NCBI RefSeq assembly: GCF_905475465.1
Contig: NC_062241.1
Span: forward strand, 5,022,001-5,086,000
From: Pieris napi
Taxonomy: Eukaryota > Arthropoda > Insecta > Lepidoptera > Pieridae
Reading direction: 5' to 3'
Length of the DNA stretch: 64,000 nt
This document shows, one piece after another, positions 48,095 through 59,889 of the stretch (position 1 is its first letter; each line of letters opens with the position of its first letter). A program made the translations under genes and the position numbers. Below the pieces are notes generated by a model, which was not told where the DNA came from, made no database searches, and saw nothing but the letters and a program-made list of their open reading frames with translations.

Positions 48095-48960
48095 AATTCT
48101 GGAACAGAATGCACCCTTTGTGGTTTAGTTAAAACACAGCGGAAAATAAGTATATATGGCAATCCTATAATCTATACTCTAGAAATGGTCAATATTATAT
48201 ATCCCTATATGCAAATAAAAGTTTACCCTTAAAATTAGGATCTAAATTAATTTTTAATTCAATGATACAGTGTTTTTGTTCTATATTCAAATAGCTCAAT
48301 TAAAACAGGGCCTAAATTTTTGAAATGAGATTTCGAGATTAAAAATTAGAGCCACAACAGAAGCCGTACTTATATCGTGTACATAAATTAAAGGTAATAA
48401 TATCTACGCACCCTCGGACGAGACATTTGCATCGATATTGAATGTCCAGAGTGTTCCAGCTACAATCAAGGGATGGGCTTACATCTCAATTCGTATTAAT
48501 ACAGATGCGGTATTTATATGACCGCCAAAAGTTTAAAGTTTTATGAGAGTTTTTGTATAAATTATTATCAATTGCATCCGTAGCTCCAAGAATTATTAGG
48601 CCTTCAAACAATAGGAATAAAATTATATAGTAAGGGTAATTCTGATTACTATAAATAAATCTATGGAATAAAAATAAATAAATACAATAGATAGAATAGT
48701 CAAAACATATTTATAATTCATTAAGAAGTTATTGAATGTAACTAAATCAATAGTACTTTTGTCCTAAGCAGTGGAATGTTAATGTACGTTAAGAGCAGAA
48801 TTATATTACGTTTCTTTACTGCCGATTGGAAGGAAAATATTTTTAATCCCTAAAATTTGCCTTTTCATGATTTAAACGGGAAAACAACTACTTTTCAAAT
48901 GTTGTGAATATTGGCGCCCATTTTCTATATCGTATATGACGTTATCAAACAACATATCGT
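48095..48960. other. No gene seen
   Basis: AT-rich DNA with no shared repeat and no plausible exon. Confidence 0.35.
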
Positions 48961-48967
48961 TTTTACA

Positions 48968-49240
48968 TAACAACTAGACAGCTCATTGGTCTAGGGGTTA
49001 GTACCCCTGACTGCGAATCCATGGATCCCGGGTTCGATCCCCGGCTGAGACAAACATCGATGTGATGGGCATTTGGTGTTGTGCTTAGGTTTTGGGTGTT
49101 TAAATACGCATTTATATATCTATCTATCTATAATATGTATGTATATCCGTTGCCTGGTACCCATAACACAAGCTTCACCAGCTTAGCATGGGACTTGGTC
49201 AATTGGTGTGAATTGTTCAATAAAAAAACTAAAAAAAAAC
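48968..49240 (+). repeat. tRNA-derived SINE
   Basis: The head resembles a tRNA with Pol III promoter boxes: CATTGGTCTAGGGGTTAG (A box region) and GGGTTCGATCCCCGG (B box in a perfect T-arm-like stem). It is followed by a body (ACAAACATCGATGTGATGG, TATCTATCTATAATATG, GCTTCACCAGCTTAGCATGG) shared by many moth SINEs. There is no proper acceptor stem or anticodon arm, so it is not a working tRNA gene. Confidence 0.85.
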
Positions 49241-49689
49241 TACGAGTATGTGCTGTGAAATAGAGGTAGTTGTTTAAGTAGTGTGTTTAAGATAAAAAAT
49301 TAAGTAGTGATTTTAAAAGAAGTTTTAAAATCTGAATAGAAATGCATTTGCTAAAACTTGATGGGCTTTAAATTTAAGTGGAGATTTGAAAAGTCGCCAT
49401 AGGTGCCTATACCCCGCTAAACTCAATGAATACATATCTGCGTTTATATTCTCTGTCCACGAATATTATTAAGGCTTCTATCGGCGCTGCAGCCTGTTTA
49501 AGTGATATTAGTCTAACACGCATGTCATGATTGATTCTCGCAATTTAGACAGGAGCGTTGACGTGACGAATTAGTGTTAGATAATGGGTTGGGTGACCTA
49601 AGTTATTACCATTTTACACTATACATATACACGGTGATAGTCATTTAACCAGAAATAATTGGTTTCAACTCCCCATAGTGTCACCGGAT

Positions 49690-49790
49690 AGAATCCTGTT
49701 TCGGACGGTTAAATCCGGTTAAGTCCGGTTAAAACGTTTTTTCTTTAAATGTGTAAAGGTTATGTCAATTAAAGACAATACTTAATACTG
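49690..49790. repeat. Second member of the CCGGTTAAA MITE family
   Basis: Shows GGTTAAATCCGGTTAAGTCC, then TTTTTTCTTTAAATGTGTAAAGGTTATGTC and an AAAGACAATACTTAA end, which is the reverse complement of the sequence at 25590-25665. It looks like a single arm rather than a complete foldback. Confidence 0.65.
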
Positions 49791-49977
49791 TTTCTGTTCT
49801 ATTTATGAATTGTTATATTAGCCCAGAAGATTACCTTATGTGGTTTTTCCTAGTTAATCGCAATTACTATGGCTCCGAAAATGAAATTCAAGAACTTCAG
49901 TTTTTGTATCGAGAGACAGAGACGACGATTTATTTTAATATTATAAATCTATTCTTTGTTTAGTACCATAATATAAA

Positions 49978-50310
49978 AAAGGGTGCCTCTACTTACGTAC
50001 GCGTGTAAGAAGTACTTCTTTGGCATTATTAAAAATAGTTCTTGATTGCATGCAAATAATTAATTACAATTAAAAATCAAAGACTGGAAAAGGAGTCATT
50101 ATAGTCAATAAAGTTCAGTTTACATTTGAAAAATTAAAAAAAAAAAATATTATTATTCTCTTACATTAAGTGTAACATAAATTCTATTATTATTCGAATG
50201 TTGTTTTTAATTTATGTCCAATGCCGTAGCATCTTCCGTGGGCACCTTCATGCTCTCTCATCAATTTTCATAACGCGCCTATAGGAGTATAACTAAAAAT
50301 ATTGTTGTCT
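49978..50310 (+). repeat. Dispersed repeat G, copy 1
   Basis: Shares with 63380-63745 the order TACGCGTGTAAGAAGT, CTTCTTTGGCATTATTAAAA, ATTGCATGCAAATAATTAAT, CAAAGACTGGAAA, TAGCATCTTCCGTGGGCA and TTTTCATAACGCGCCTA. The two are direct copies about 13.4 kb apart, differing by small insertions and deletions. Confidence 0.75.
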
Positions 50311-50642
50311 GTTCTATAATCTAAACACTTGCCGCGTATACTAATCCCCTTACATGTCGAAATCGTAATAGAATCCTGGGGAAAACAAGAAAAACATAAT
50401 GCCTATTGTGGCCCCACTCATAATACGGCTTTAATGAAGTAACACGACGCGTCAGTGTATGACATAACCGCACCCCTTTTGTGTGAAACGGGACTATTCT
50501 GGATTGCATCCTGTGATCTAAAAATTTACTGAAATTTAGACTACTAAACTTATTTATATGAAGTTTTACGCTTTATAAATCTAAGTTATATTTAGAGATT
50601 CGTTTGGAGTACCTAAGAGAAATAGGAGAAAGTAAATATTTT

Positions 50643-50880
50643 TTCTATATAACAAGGCAAACCGGCAGTGACTGCCGCCAATGCTGCCCTTTTAGAAATT
50701 AGTACGCTCTTTTCTGAAAGGACCTTAAGTCGAATTGGTTTGCAAATACTTCAGTGGGCAGCTGCCGCGTATCACAATTCACATATAGTTGATACGCGGC
50801 AAAAACTCTCACTTGTGGAACGACGCTAGGTGATCCGGGTGGAATTTGATTTGTCTTGACGTCCGATGATAAAACTCAGC
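50643..50880 (+). repeat. Repeat A copy with a small internal palindrome
   Basis: A degraded copy (GTACGCTCTTTTCTGAAAGG, ATACTTCAGTGGGCAGCTG). Where other copies read TTCCACATAGTGGTGG it has GCCGCGTATCACAATT and a facing GTTGATACGCGGC, a short inverted pair not found elsewhere. Confidence 0.75.
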
Positions 50881-50996
50881 TAGCTATCATCTACATCTAT
50901 CATAATATCAGCTACATATTGCAATTCTATGTTTCATTGAAAGTTTTTATTCAAAGGTCTTACATACTATGAAATAATTGTTTTGAATTAAAGTCA

Positions 50997-51239
50997 GCCC
51001 TGCGATTCTGTAACTCACTTCACGAACTCACACAGCGGTTTTCGCATCGGCGGTCTCTCTCAAATCAGTCGTGAAGCAGTCATTTTATGATTTGGCATTC
51101 TGATAAACAATAAAGTACAAGCTCCCACCTTTTCAGAATGCCAAATCATAAAATGACTGCTTCACGACTGATTTGAGAGCGACCGCCGATGCGAAAACCG
51201 CTGTGTGAGTTCGTGAAGTGAGTTACAGAATCGCAGGGC
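50997..51239. mobile_element. Foldback MITE B, complete copy
   Basis: About 243 bases, with arms of about 107 bases that are almost exact reverse complements (ends GCCCTGCGATTCTG, inner ATGATTTGGCATTCTGA), around a loop of about 30 bases. High arm identity and close match to 40302-40532 suggest recent activity. Confidence 0.88.
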
Positions 51240-51589
51240 AGTACCAAGTTAGTCCACGTTAAATACTATACTATAGCCAAGTTGTCACTAACGAAGATCA
51301 CAAAACTGGATTGGATTGGATGAATGATAAGGTAATTTTGGTTAGCTCTTATTCTTTATAAAGAAAACTAAATTAACCTTAAAACATGTGTCAAGTATTC
51401 ATTCGTTCCTGTCAAATTGTGTACATAATATATTATGTTGTAATTAATAGTGATGCCTGGTCGTACGTACGTATATGTGTTTGCGTGTTGTTCCCACTAG
51501 AACGTAAGTGCGTGCTCCTATTTTACCATGCCTCCTGCTGATAGAGGACAAATCTTTCTTTTTAATTTATGTTATTATTATTAATTACT

Positions 51590-51845
51590 TAAAATGTTAC
51601 CTGGGACATGGTGTAATGGTTGCAGCTCCTTACAAACATTTTGTAAAACAAAAAAAATGGCGATTAAAAAGAGTGGCGGAGAGTTATTGCCAGTTCTTCT
51701 CTCCCGTTCTACGCCGTTGATTTGAGAACTGGCAGTAAATGTAAAATTAGAAGCATTAATATGTATTTCTTTACTGACGAGTCAAAAGTGTAAATTATGT
51801 TACCTATATCATTAAATGATTTTTTACTTTTACTTTACTTTACTA
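51590..51845 (+). repeat. Common moth repeat, SINE-like
   Basis: Contains GGTGTAATGGTTGCAGCTCC (A-box-like), AGAGTGGCGGAGAGTTATTG, CCAGTTCTTCTCTCCCGTTC, GATTTGAGAACTGGCAGTAA and a TTTACTTTTAC-type tail, a combination widespread in lepidopteran DNA. The 70-codon frame over it is not a gene. Confidence 0.65.
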
Positions 51846-51849
51846 TATG

Positions 51850-53490
51850 AAGTAATAAAAATAGAATGTTTTTGTGTCCTTTCTATAGACAAAAATATGG
51901 AATACCTGCACTGAAATATTATTATTGTTATAAATAGAGATGAGAGGATGATTTCTTTACTTAAATCAAGACTAGTTATGTTAGAGAACAATATTTCAGC
52001 CAAACAGAATAACCCAACCCTATCCAAATAAGCAGCCCCGAATCAAAAAAGCAATATGTAACAAATTTGTTTTTCAATTTCGTACCAATTTTGCATACGC
52101 AGTCGTATTGTGGTTTTATTATTTGTGAATATTTTTTATTATACTTCATAGGCGCGGTATGAAAGAGGATTTTAAGGCTCGTTATAAACGGAATATGTTT
52201 TTCCCTTTACTTCAGGGTGATGTTTGTTTTTTTCGAATTTTCGGGTTTTCTAAAGGCCTTCGAAATTCGCGTGGAAAGTAACAAAAGGCCCGTGTTTTGT
52301 TAATGTATCTGACATTAAGTTTTAATGATGTAAAACAGACTTTTATTTTTATTTACTAGAATACATATACGACAGATGAACAATAGGTTTTTTTTATGTT
52401 CACGTACCTTCACGTACTTACCCTCACTTTTACACCATCAACCACAACACAGTCAAATTAGGTAAGTAACACTTATTTAAATGTATTGAATAATTTTTAT
52501 TGTTTGTTTCCTTTTGTAAATTTTTGATCCTTATTTTTAGTTAAATATTATTCCATCTCTGGCTATATTTTAGTATTTGTTATTATATATAATTTTTGTT
52601 AGCTGTAGGATTACGATATAAATAAATAAATGTTTTGCTCTGCAGTCTAAATGGATTGCTTTTGTGATATTACTATACGAAAATCGGTCTGGTGGTATCT
52701 CTTCATATTCAAAAAGTCTTGAGAAAAGCACACATAAACAGTTCAAACAAATAACCCTGCCTTTTGGCTTCTTCACACAGTAATATTACAATAAATTCAA
52801 TTATCGTGAATATATTATTTAAACAACAAAATGTGACAATCCAAGTCATCGATCTTCCTAATCAGCGTGTAAAATGCGATAATATTGAAATTCGTTGATC
52901 GATTACTTGTCTATATGCAAATAATTGTGGCTATTTGAAATTCAAATTTTTTTCACGCCTAATAGACGATATTGTATGCAAAATACATTTGTACGAATGA
53001 CGAAGGTGCAATCGCATTGAAACGGTTGTCGTTTTTGTATTTTGACATCTGATGAGAAAATGATTGGAAATGTTAATCAATCAACGCTTATATTTTTATG
53101 GACGATTTTTTTTTTGACGGATTCGAATTCAAAATTATTAAAAAAAACTTATAATAACTGATTAACTTAACATATTGAAAATTATAAGTAGTTTTGTGAT
53201 AGACATTGAATTTTTTTGTCATTTAGAGTCGAGACTTAGCGCTTAATACGACATCCCTGTGTCAAAAACGTATTGATTAAATCTTACATACGTTGGGAAT
53301 TTTATTGTGAAGGTAATACATTTATACTACGATATATATCAATTTAAATCCAATATATTATTTTTGCCACATTTATATTTATATTTTAATTTTGGAATAC
53401 TTTTTCTACAGAATTATACTTAAGTTTAATATTAGGCGTTCTCTCAGCCTTTTAGAGAAGTTTGAAAAGGTATAGCAGTTTCAATAACAA
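51850..53490. other. No gene seen
   Basis: AT-rich spacer without a recognisable exon. The next feature is a large foldback element. Confidence 0.35.
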
Positions 53491-53492
53491 AT

Positions 53493-55814
53493 AGACCACA
53501 AGCCCATGAACAAAAAATACCTGTGAAATGACCCAACGTGAATTACGCTTAGAAGGCTGTTACTATATCTGAAAATAGCTCTGAGCACTATGCCGTCATT
53601 TCTGAGCGGTACATGTGAGTACGTGAGTGAATGGACTTTCTCAGGTACAATAGGGGAATTTCGACTAATTATTAATGTACGGCTTTGTTATAAGTGTATA
53701 GATGATTAAAAATAAATGTCGAAAAACGTAGTGCCGTACAAAAGTGATGGTGCCGGAAGTCGGTGCAAATTTTTAATTCGACGACAGTTGCAGAAGCAAT
53801 ATAGGTCATTTATTACTGTACGGCATTTGTGTGATTCCTTTTGGACACATATACAGATACTTTACCCGTAAACGCCGTACATATTCCCAGCGGAGCGGTC
53901 GAAAGCCAAGGGTCGCAACATATGTCTGATTAGCATATAGGTGATGATGATATGAATCAACATAAAATTAAATGATCTTGAGAGTACTTCACAAATAGAT
54001 AACATTTTCCAGCATGCCGTACATTTTTTGTGGAACACATAGGTGTATGGGGTAAATTACTTTTCTCAGAAAAGAGTCATTTTCCGGTGACTTTTATCTG
54101 TACGGCAATAACACAGGTTATTTATACTTTAGACAATCTTCAATAAAAGATAAATGCCGTACACTTTCGATAGTCCGCTACCACCGCCTACCAATACAGG
54201 GCGTCCCAAACTTATGGGAAATGAAGGGAAAGTACCTTAAATATCGTAGATAGGGTATTTTACTAAAAGAAGACTTTATGTTATTTTTAAAAGTTATTAA
54301 TTCTGCATTCAAAGATTTTTTAAAAATTACTTGCCTCATCTGGGAATCGAACTGACTTAAATGTAAAAAAAACACCCCTACTTTTATGATGCCAATCGAA
54401 AGAATGGCCAAAAACTAATAACTCTTCTTAAGTAACATAGTATTTTAAAAGAAAGGAACAGCGTGAATATATCTTTTTAATCAAATTAAAAACATTATCT
54501 ATCGTATTCGGCCTAAAAAAATCCCCTACGAGTCTGTTACTTTAGAAAAGTTATTAGGTTTTGGCCATTCTTTCGATTGGCGTCATAAAAGTAGGGGTGT
54601 TTTTTTTTTTATTTAAGCCGGTTCGATTTCCAGACGAGGCAAGTAGTTTTAAAAAAATCTTTGAATGCAGAATTACTAACTTTTATAAATAACATAAAGT
54701 CTTCTTTTAGTAAAATACCCTATCTGCGATATTTAAGGTACTTTCCCTTCATGTCTCATAACTTTGGGACGCCCTGTATTATATATATTTTTGTTAAAAA
54801 TATTTTTCCTTTACCTCTCTCTGCTGGTACGATAAGGCTGTAAATATACTTTACAGCCTTATGGTAGTATACTCAGATATGTACAGTTATTAATGACCTT
54901 AAGGGACACCTCAAACGTCGTCGAAGTTTTTATCAGCTGTAAAGAATAATCTGGAGTAAAATGTACGGCATCTAGTTTTTTTTGTTTATTTATATTTGTT
55001 ACATATAAAATAACAATAATCTTTGAAAATATTACTCCCCATATTACTCTAGGAGCATTTGAAAAGTCATCTAAATTTCGGAAATTTCATATATTTTTTA
55101 TCATAATATTTTTATTTGTTACCATTTATAATGAACGGCTATAATGTACAACGGTAATATTTAGTAAGATTATGTAAAAAAACAAGTTGCCGTACATTAT
55201 TCTCTGATCTTACAGCAGTAAGAACTTGGTAAATCCTGAAATTTCGATAAATATTTAATTACACAAATATTAACTATAATATTTGGACGGCATAATTATA
55301 AAACATTATTGTCCGTGTTAAATAATATTTTGAACATGTTGCCGTACATTTTACAATGACCTTAGGGTATATGGGTGTAGGGGTAGGGTTCCGACCCTTG
55401 GCTTTCGACCGCTCCGCTGGAAATATGTACGGCGTTTACGGGTAAAGTATCTGTATATGTGTCCAAAAGGAATCACACAAATGCCGTACAGTAATAAATG
55501 ACCTATATTGCTTCTGCAACTGTCGTCGAATTAAAAATTTGCACCGACTTCCGGCACCATCACTTTTGTACGGCACTAGGTTTTTCGACATTTATTTTTA
55601 ATCATCTATACACTTATAACAAAGCCGTACATTAATAATTAGTCGAAATTCCCCCATTGTACATGAGAAAGTCCATTCACTCACGTACTCACATGTACCG
55701 CTCAGAAATGACGGCATAGTGCTCAGAGCTATTTTCAGATATAGTAACAGCCTTCTAAGCGTAATTCAGGTTGGGTCATTTCACAGGTATTTTTTGTTCA
55801 TGGGCTTGTGGTCT
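53493..55814. mobile_element. 2.3-kb foldback element with repeated TGTACGGC
   Basis: Arms 53493-53914 and 55392-55814 are nearly identical inverted repeats (outer AGACCACAAGCCCATGAAC, inner CGCTCCGCTGGAAATATG in one sense). TGTACGGC or its complement GCCGTACA occurs about 14 times across arms and spacer: near 53682, 53733, 53818, 53873, 54015, 54099, 54152, 54962, 55189, 55340, 55425, 55484, 55568 and 55623. Such dense short motifs usually mark transposase binding sites. No transposase frame is present. A second foldback is nested in the spacer. Confidence 0.88.
54193..54780. mobile_element. 588-bp foldback nested inside the TGTACGGC element
   Basis: Ends AATACAGGGCGTCCCAAAC and its complement. 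Arms are about 54193-54428 and 54543-54780, highly similar and inverted (CACCCCTACTTTTATGATGC inside). It contains no TGTACGGC motif, which fits a later insertion into the outer element. The paired short frames in its two arms are repeat artefacts. Confidence 0.85.
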
Positions 55815-56465
55815 AAAAGAGTATCCGTAAAAGTTTGTGGTGAAGCAATAAAGTCATCTACGTAGACAAGATACATCAAGTTAGTGGCCACGTTAGGATA
55901 GTTCTTACAAACACGATTTAACTTAAGTGTTCGGGGAAGTTATTCAATTTAATGGCTTTGAAAATGGTTTAAAGTTTTGATGAAAAGCACTTCATATAAC
56001 ACAGTTTCTCCTCCGTTTTTCTTCTCTTTATAATTCGTAAATGTCTCCGATAAAACTGTTGTCGTTGATTTTGACCTCGGATTTTTTGGGTCTTCTTGAC
56101 TTTGTTTTTTATAGGTTCAGCCTTCTGTCTTCATACGCCGTCGAGATCTAGTTTTTTTACATGAAGATTTTATTACACTTTACAGTATGGTCAAGTGTTA
56201 ATTATGCACTGCTTGACCGAACTAAGATTGATTGAGACACAGTTCGAATCCCCTTAGGGTTGATAATCGCGTGCACAGCCACCAGTTTAACACTCTCTGT
56301 ATGTTTTAAGCCATTCCTATATATCTATTTACTACACTACACAGTAACTATACCTTTTTCCACCCAAAAAGATTAATCCTCTTCTGTATGATGTTGTTAG
56401 CTTATGTTAAGTTCCTATTAGCGTTGGTAGAAACCTAATTTGTTTCATTTAACCCACAGAAGTCG
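55815..56465. other. No gene seen
   Basis: Ordinary spacer sequence. A GTTCGAATCCCC near 56243 recalls a Pol III B box and may be the trace of an old SINE, but no A box could be paired with it. Confidence 0.3.
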
Positions 56466-56467
56466 TA

Positions 56468-56700
56468 TTTTTTTTTGGGACAGGAGGCAAACGAGCAGAC
56501 GGATCACTTTGAATAAAGTTATAACCGCCGCCGATGAACATCTGCATCGCCGGGGGTAAGCGGCAGTATTGCCGACCTTATAGGAAATGGTACGCCTTTT
56601 CTTGAAGGCCCCTAAGTCGTATCGGTTTGAAAATACTATTGCAAGAGTTTCTGGTTCCTCAAAGAGGTAGTGAGCGGTAGTCCAGAGTTACAAGAATTGT
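56468..56700 (+). repeat. Repeat A, diverged copy
   Basis: Recognisable by GACAGGAGGCAAACGAGCAG, ACCGCCGCCGATGAACAT and GGTACGCCTTTTCTTGAAGG. It is the most diverged of the copies here. Confidence 0.75.
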
Positions 56701-56879
56701 TTCCCTACAAAGCGCTGGAATGGGAATACAGTCTTGAGTTAAATCAGGAAATAGAGATGCATGGAACAGACGCAAAACTATACCTGCCTATTAAATTATT
56801 AATTATTCAGTTAAAATTCAATTAATAATCAAGAGTTTTAAGAGTATCGAGAGTATTTAAGATAAGAGTTCGGTAAGGT

Positions 56880-59700
56880 GAAAATAAAACAAACGCAATA
56901 TTTATAAAAATTATATTATTTTTAACTAAAGAATATACAAAAAACAGAAAATAATTGGCAGTATATAAAATTACAAATATCTGGCATACAACTTATTGGT
57001 AAAAGGCGATTACGAACTAAATTTAACTAAAATTAATTATTTTAAAATATACAGGCCTGCAATTATACTATAGAATAAAATCACACATTTTTAAACTAGT
57101 TATATAAAGGTCTATGCCATTAAATAGCTTAAAAGGGCCTTTATTTTCGACGTCGATATTTTAATGTGCAATGCAAAAGAAAAAGTTTTTCAAAATTGTC
57201 GTCCTTTCTTGTCCTTATTTTCTTTAAAAGTCTGTCAAAGCACTCTGCATAATTCTATCGGCTTGTAGTAATTACGATTGGTATTTTGAATATAGAAATC
57301 GCGTGTAAAATAAAGGCCCTCTTTAACGAAATACTCAATATAAAATAATACTGAGTTGTTACGTGCTCTGAGAAATTAATTTGATTTAGATCACATTCTA
57401 AATTTGAAATCTCTCTTTTTATAAATCAAAAGGACGTAAGTACTTTGTTTACATCAGCAAAGCTTATCTTAAATTCTAATTACAATTATATTGCTTATAA
57501 TATTATACAAGTAATTATCATACAGGCGCAAGCACTGTTTTGAAGAATGAATAAGACAACATTCAATGAAAAAATACCTTAATCCTTAAAACCCTTTTTT
57601 ATAGTTCTCATTCTCTATAGTTCTATTAAACGATTCCAAAACTATTTACTCATTCTTCAAAAACACATTAAGCATTAGTACGGAAATTTAGAAATTTTTC
57701 GCTACAATTCTTAAACAGCAAAAGCATACCAATTTTAATTTATATACAAAACTCTTACTGCATTGATTTTTATTTGAACTTCACTCAAATGCATCCAAAA
57801 CAAACATTATGATTTTAAATATGTATTTTATTTTTTATATTAATAATCTGTAATTCGAAATGAAGTAGTTTCCATAGTTTTAGTTGGTTTTGTTATGATT
57901 TTAAAATCTGTTTAGCTAGAAAACAATGTATACATATAATGTAAGAAATTATGAATGTAATTGAGATTCTTTTGGACGCTTTAAAGCGAAGTGTTAGCAA
58001 ATAAGAGTTTTCAAGAGATCATTATGAAAACTTTTTTAATTAACCTTTCACCTTAAATAACATATCACAATTGAACACATCCTTCATTGTTTTGTCTTTC
58101 TTAAAGCAAAAATACACTAAATAAAACTACTTTGCTTAAACTAAAATTTTGTTCCCAAAATATTATTGATCCCGAAATGGAATTTCAAAAATGGAATATC
58201 TTTAGCTACGTTTTCATACAAAAAAACAATTGAATAAAAACACGAAGATTGAAGCCACTATTTGTTATACACTTATTAATTAACCTATACGAGTCAATAA
58301 TTTATAAATTAGATTAAAACAATAAAAGCATCTATACGGTAACGAATCATATAGATTCTTTATAATTTTGTATTAATGCGATAAATTATATTTTATATTA
58401 TCTTAATATTCTATTGATTAAATATTTTCGGAGTTCTTGGCACGAACCGTTTATCTAAACTAAATTAATCATTTTCATTACAACAATAATGAGATCAATC
58501 GATGATAATTTTAGGCTGTTTCTTTGGAATTTGTGAAATACATAGTCCCAGATTTTAATATTATTTCCTAATAATAAAACATGGATAAATTCGTCTAGAT
58601 TTTATTGCTTTAAATTGACAACACCGAAAGCCGAATAATCGCAAAAGTTCTTATATTGTTACGTTCTTGTGCGTTTTAGATTAATTAAGTAAGAGGAATA
58701 TAATTGGAGACTTCTAACTAGAAACTTTTTAAATAATTTTAAATCGCTTTTTCGAAAAATTACAGAAAATACTAAAGATATAGTTACGAAGTATGTACAG
58801 ATTTCAAGCGCAGACCAAAGGTTGCGCGACTGCTTCAATAAAAATAATGCAAAACTAAAAAAGTTTTTCAATACCATAAGTCTCACAGTAATGAAAATCG
58901 TATGTAAAGGCTTAGAGCATAGAGTATAAAGGCAAACAGAAGTACATACCAGTGCTATTACAATATTATATTCTTCAATTATATTCCTCGTACACATAAC
59001 TACAATTTATAAATTCCATTAAACATGTTTTCTGAAGAAAAAATTCGTAACAGTATAAAATTTTCGTTAAATACGAATTACATAGGTTATAACTATCGCG
59101 AAAATGTATATTTCTGAAATATTAACAGTTTATACAGCGCTATTTTATATACAAGAATAATTTTACATTTACCAATATTTAGGAATAAAATACAAATGAC
59201 GATTATAGGCCTTAATACAAGAGGGCACAAATATTCAAATGACATACCCGATACATTGACATGTATTTCAAAATCTATCAGGCCACAGTTTAAAAACCGT
59301 GGATTTTCATGCAAAAATTGGTTTAAAACTTCGAAACCAAGTTAGTTTCCAGTTTTAATACGGCATCTTCACAGTAAACATAGGAAAATATAAAACCTCA
59401 AAGGACATTCAATTACCTTGATTGGTTATGCCAAATCAATGGCGAACAAAAATGACAATTGACCAATATGTAATAGATCAAAATCTGTCAAATACGCACA
59501 TTTTAACAAGTCAAACGTAATAGTAATATAGATAGTCTATGGCAATTTTATGAGTTCTATAATCTTTGATAATATAATTTCAACATATAGTTACACCATA
59601 ACCATTTAATTAGATTGAATTAAATATACTAAATGATATATCGTCCAATGAGCTTTTATACTCTCCGATGTATATCAATTCATTATTTCGCATTCACTCT
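56880..59700 (-). other. Probable long 3' UTR or gene-free DNA left of the terminal exon
   Basis: This stretch lies directly downstream of a minus-strand stop codon at 59701, is very AT-rich and is free of the repeats that crowd the DNA to its left. That would suit a long 3' UTR, but no single poly(A) site stands out. The short reverse frames at 58659-58997 and 59093-59314 show no family resemblance. Confidence 0.35.
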
Positions 59701-59850
59701 TCACCGTTTGTTCGAGAGAAGTTTCCATCCCAGCATGAAGAGGACAGCAGTACAGATGGAGCCAGATATGCTGTCAGGCATGATGGATGAGAGAATTGAA
59801 CTCTCGGACGAACGTTTCTCGTTTGGGCACTCTGGAGATGCTGCGTCTGT
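59701..59850 (-). CDS. Terminal coding exon of an unidentified membrane protein (partial)
   Basis: Reading leftward, the acceptor TTCTCGTTCCAG ends at 59851 and a 49-codon frame follows to TGA at 59701. It is much less AT-rich than its surroundings. In the frame I favour, the product has a Ser/Glu-rich linker (ECPNEKRSSESSILSS), then a hydrophobic segment (ISGSICTAVLFMLGW) and a short basic end (KLLSNKR), like a C-terminal membrane anchor with a tiny cytoplasmic tail or a lipid-anchor signal. A second frame is also open for a similar length but gives no such pattern. The upstream exons must lie to the right, probably beyond the window. I do not recognise the protein. Confidence 0.6.
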   Translation of the reverse strand, partial: TDAASPECPNEKRSSESSILSSIMPDSISGSICTAVLFMLGWKLLSNKR

Positions 59851-59889
59851 CTGGAACGAGAAAATTCTAATAAGTAGGTTGTTAATGTA

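Noticed and set aside
48968..49045. tRNA gene
   Set aside because: A and B boxes are good, but the acceptor and anticodon arms do not form and a SINE body follows; it is a tRNA-derived SINE.
54178..54843. Pair of similar short proteins (SFSKIPYLRYLRYFPF)
   Set aside because: They come from the inverted arms of the nested foldback element.
58659..59314. Two reverse-strand frames of 112 and 73 codons
   Set aside because: AT-rich chance frames of low complexity, placed in the likely 3' UTR of the gene ending at 59701.
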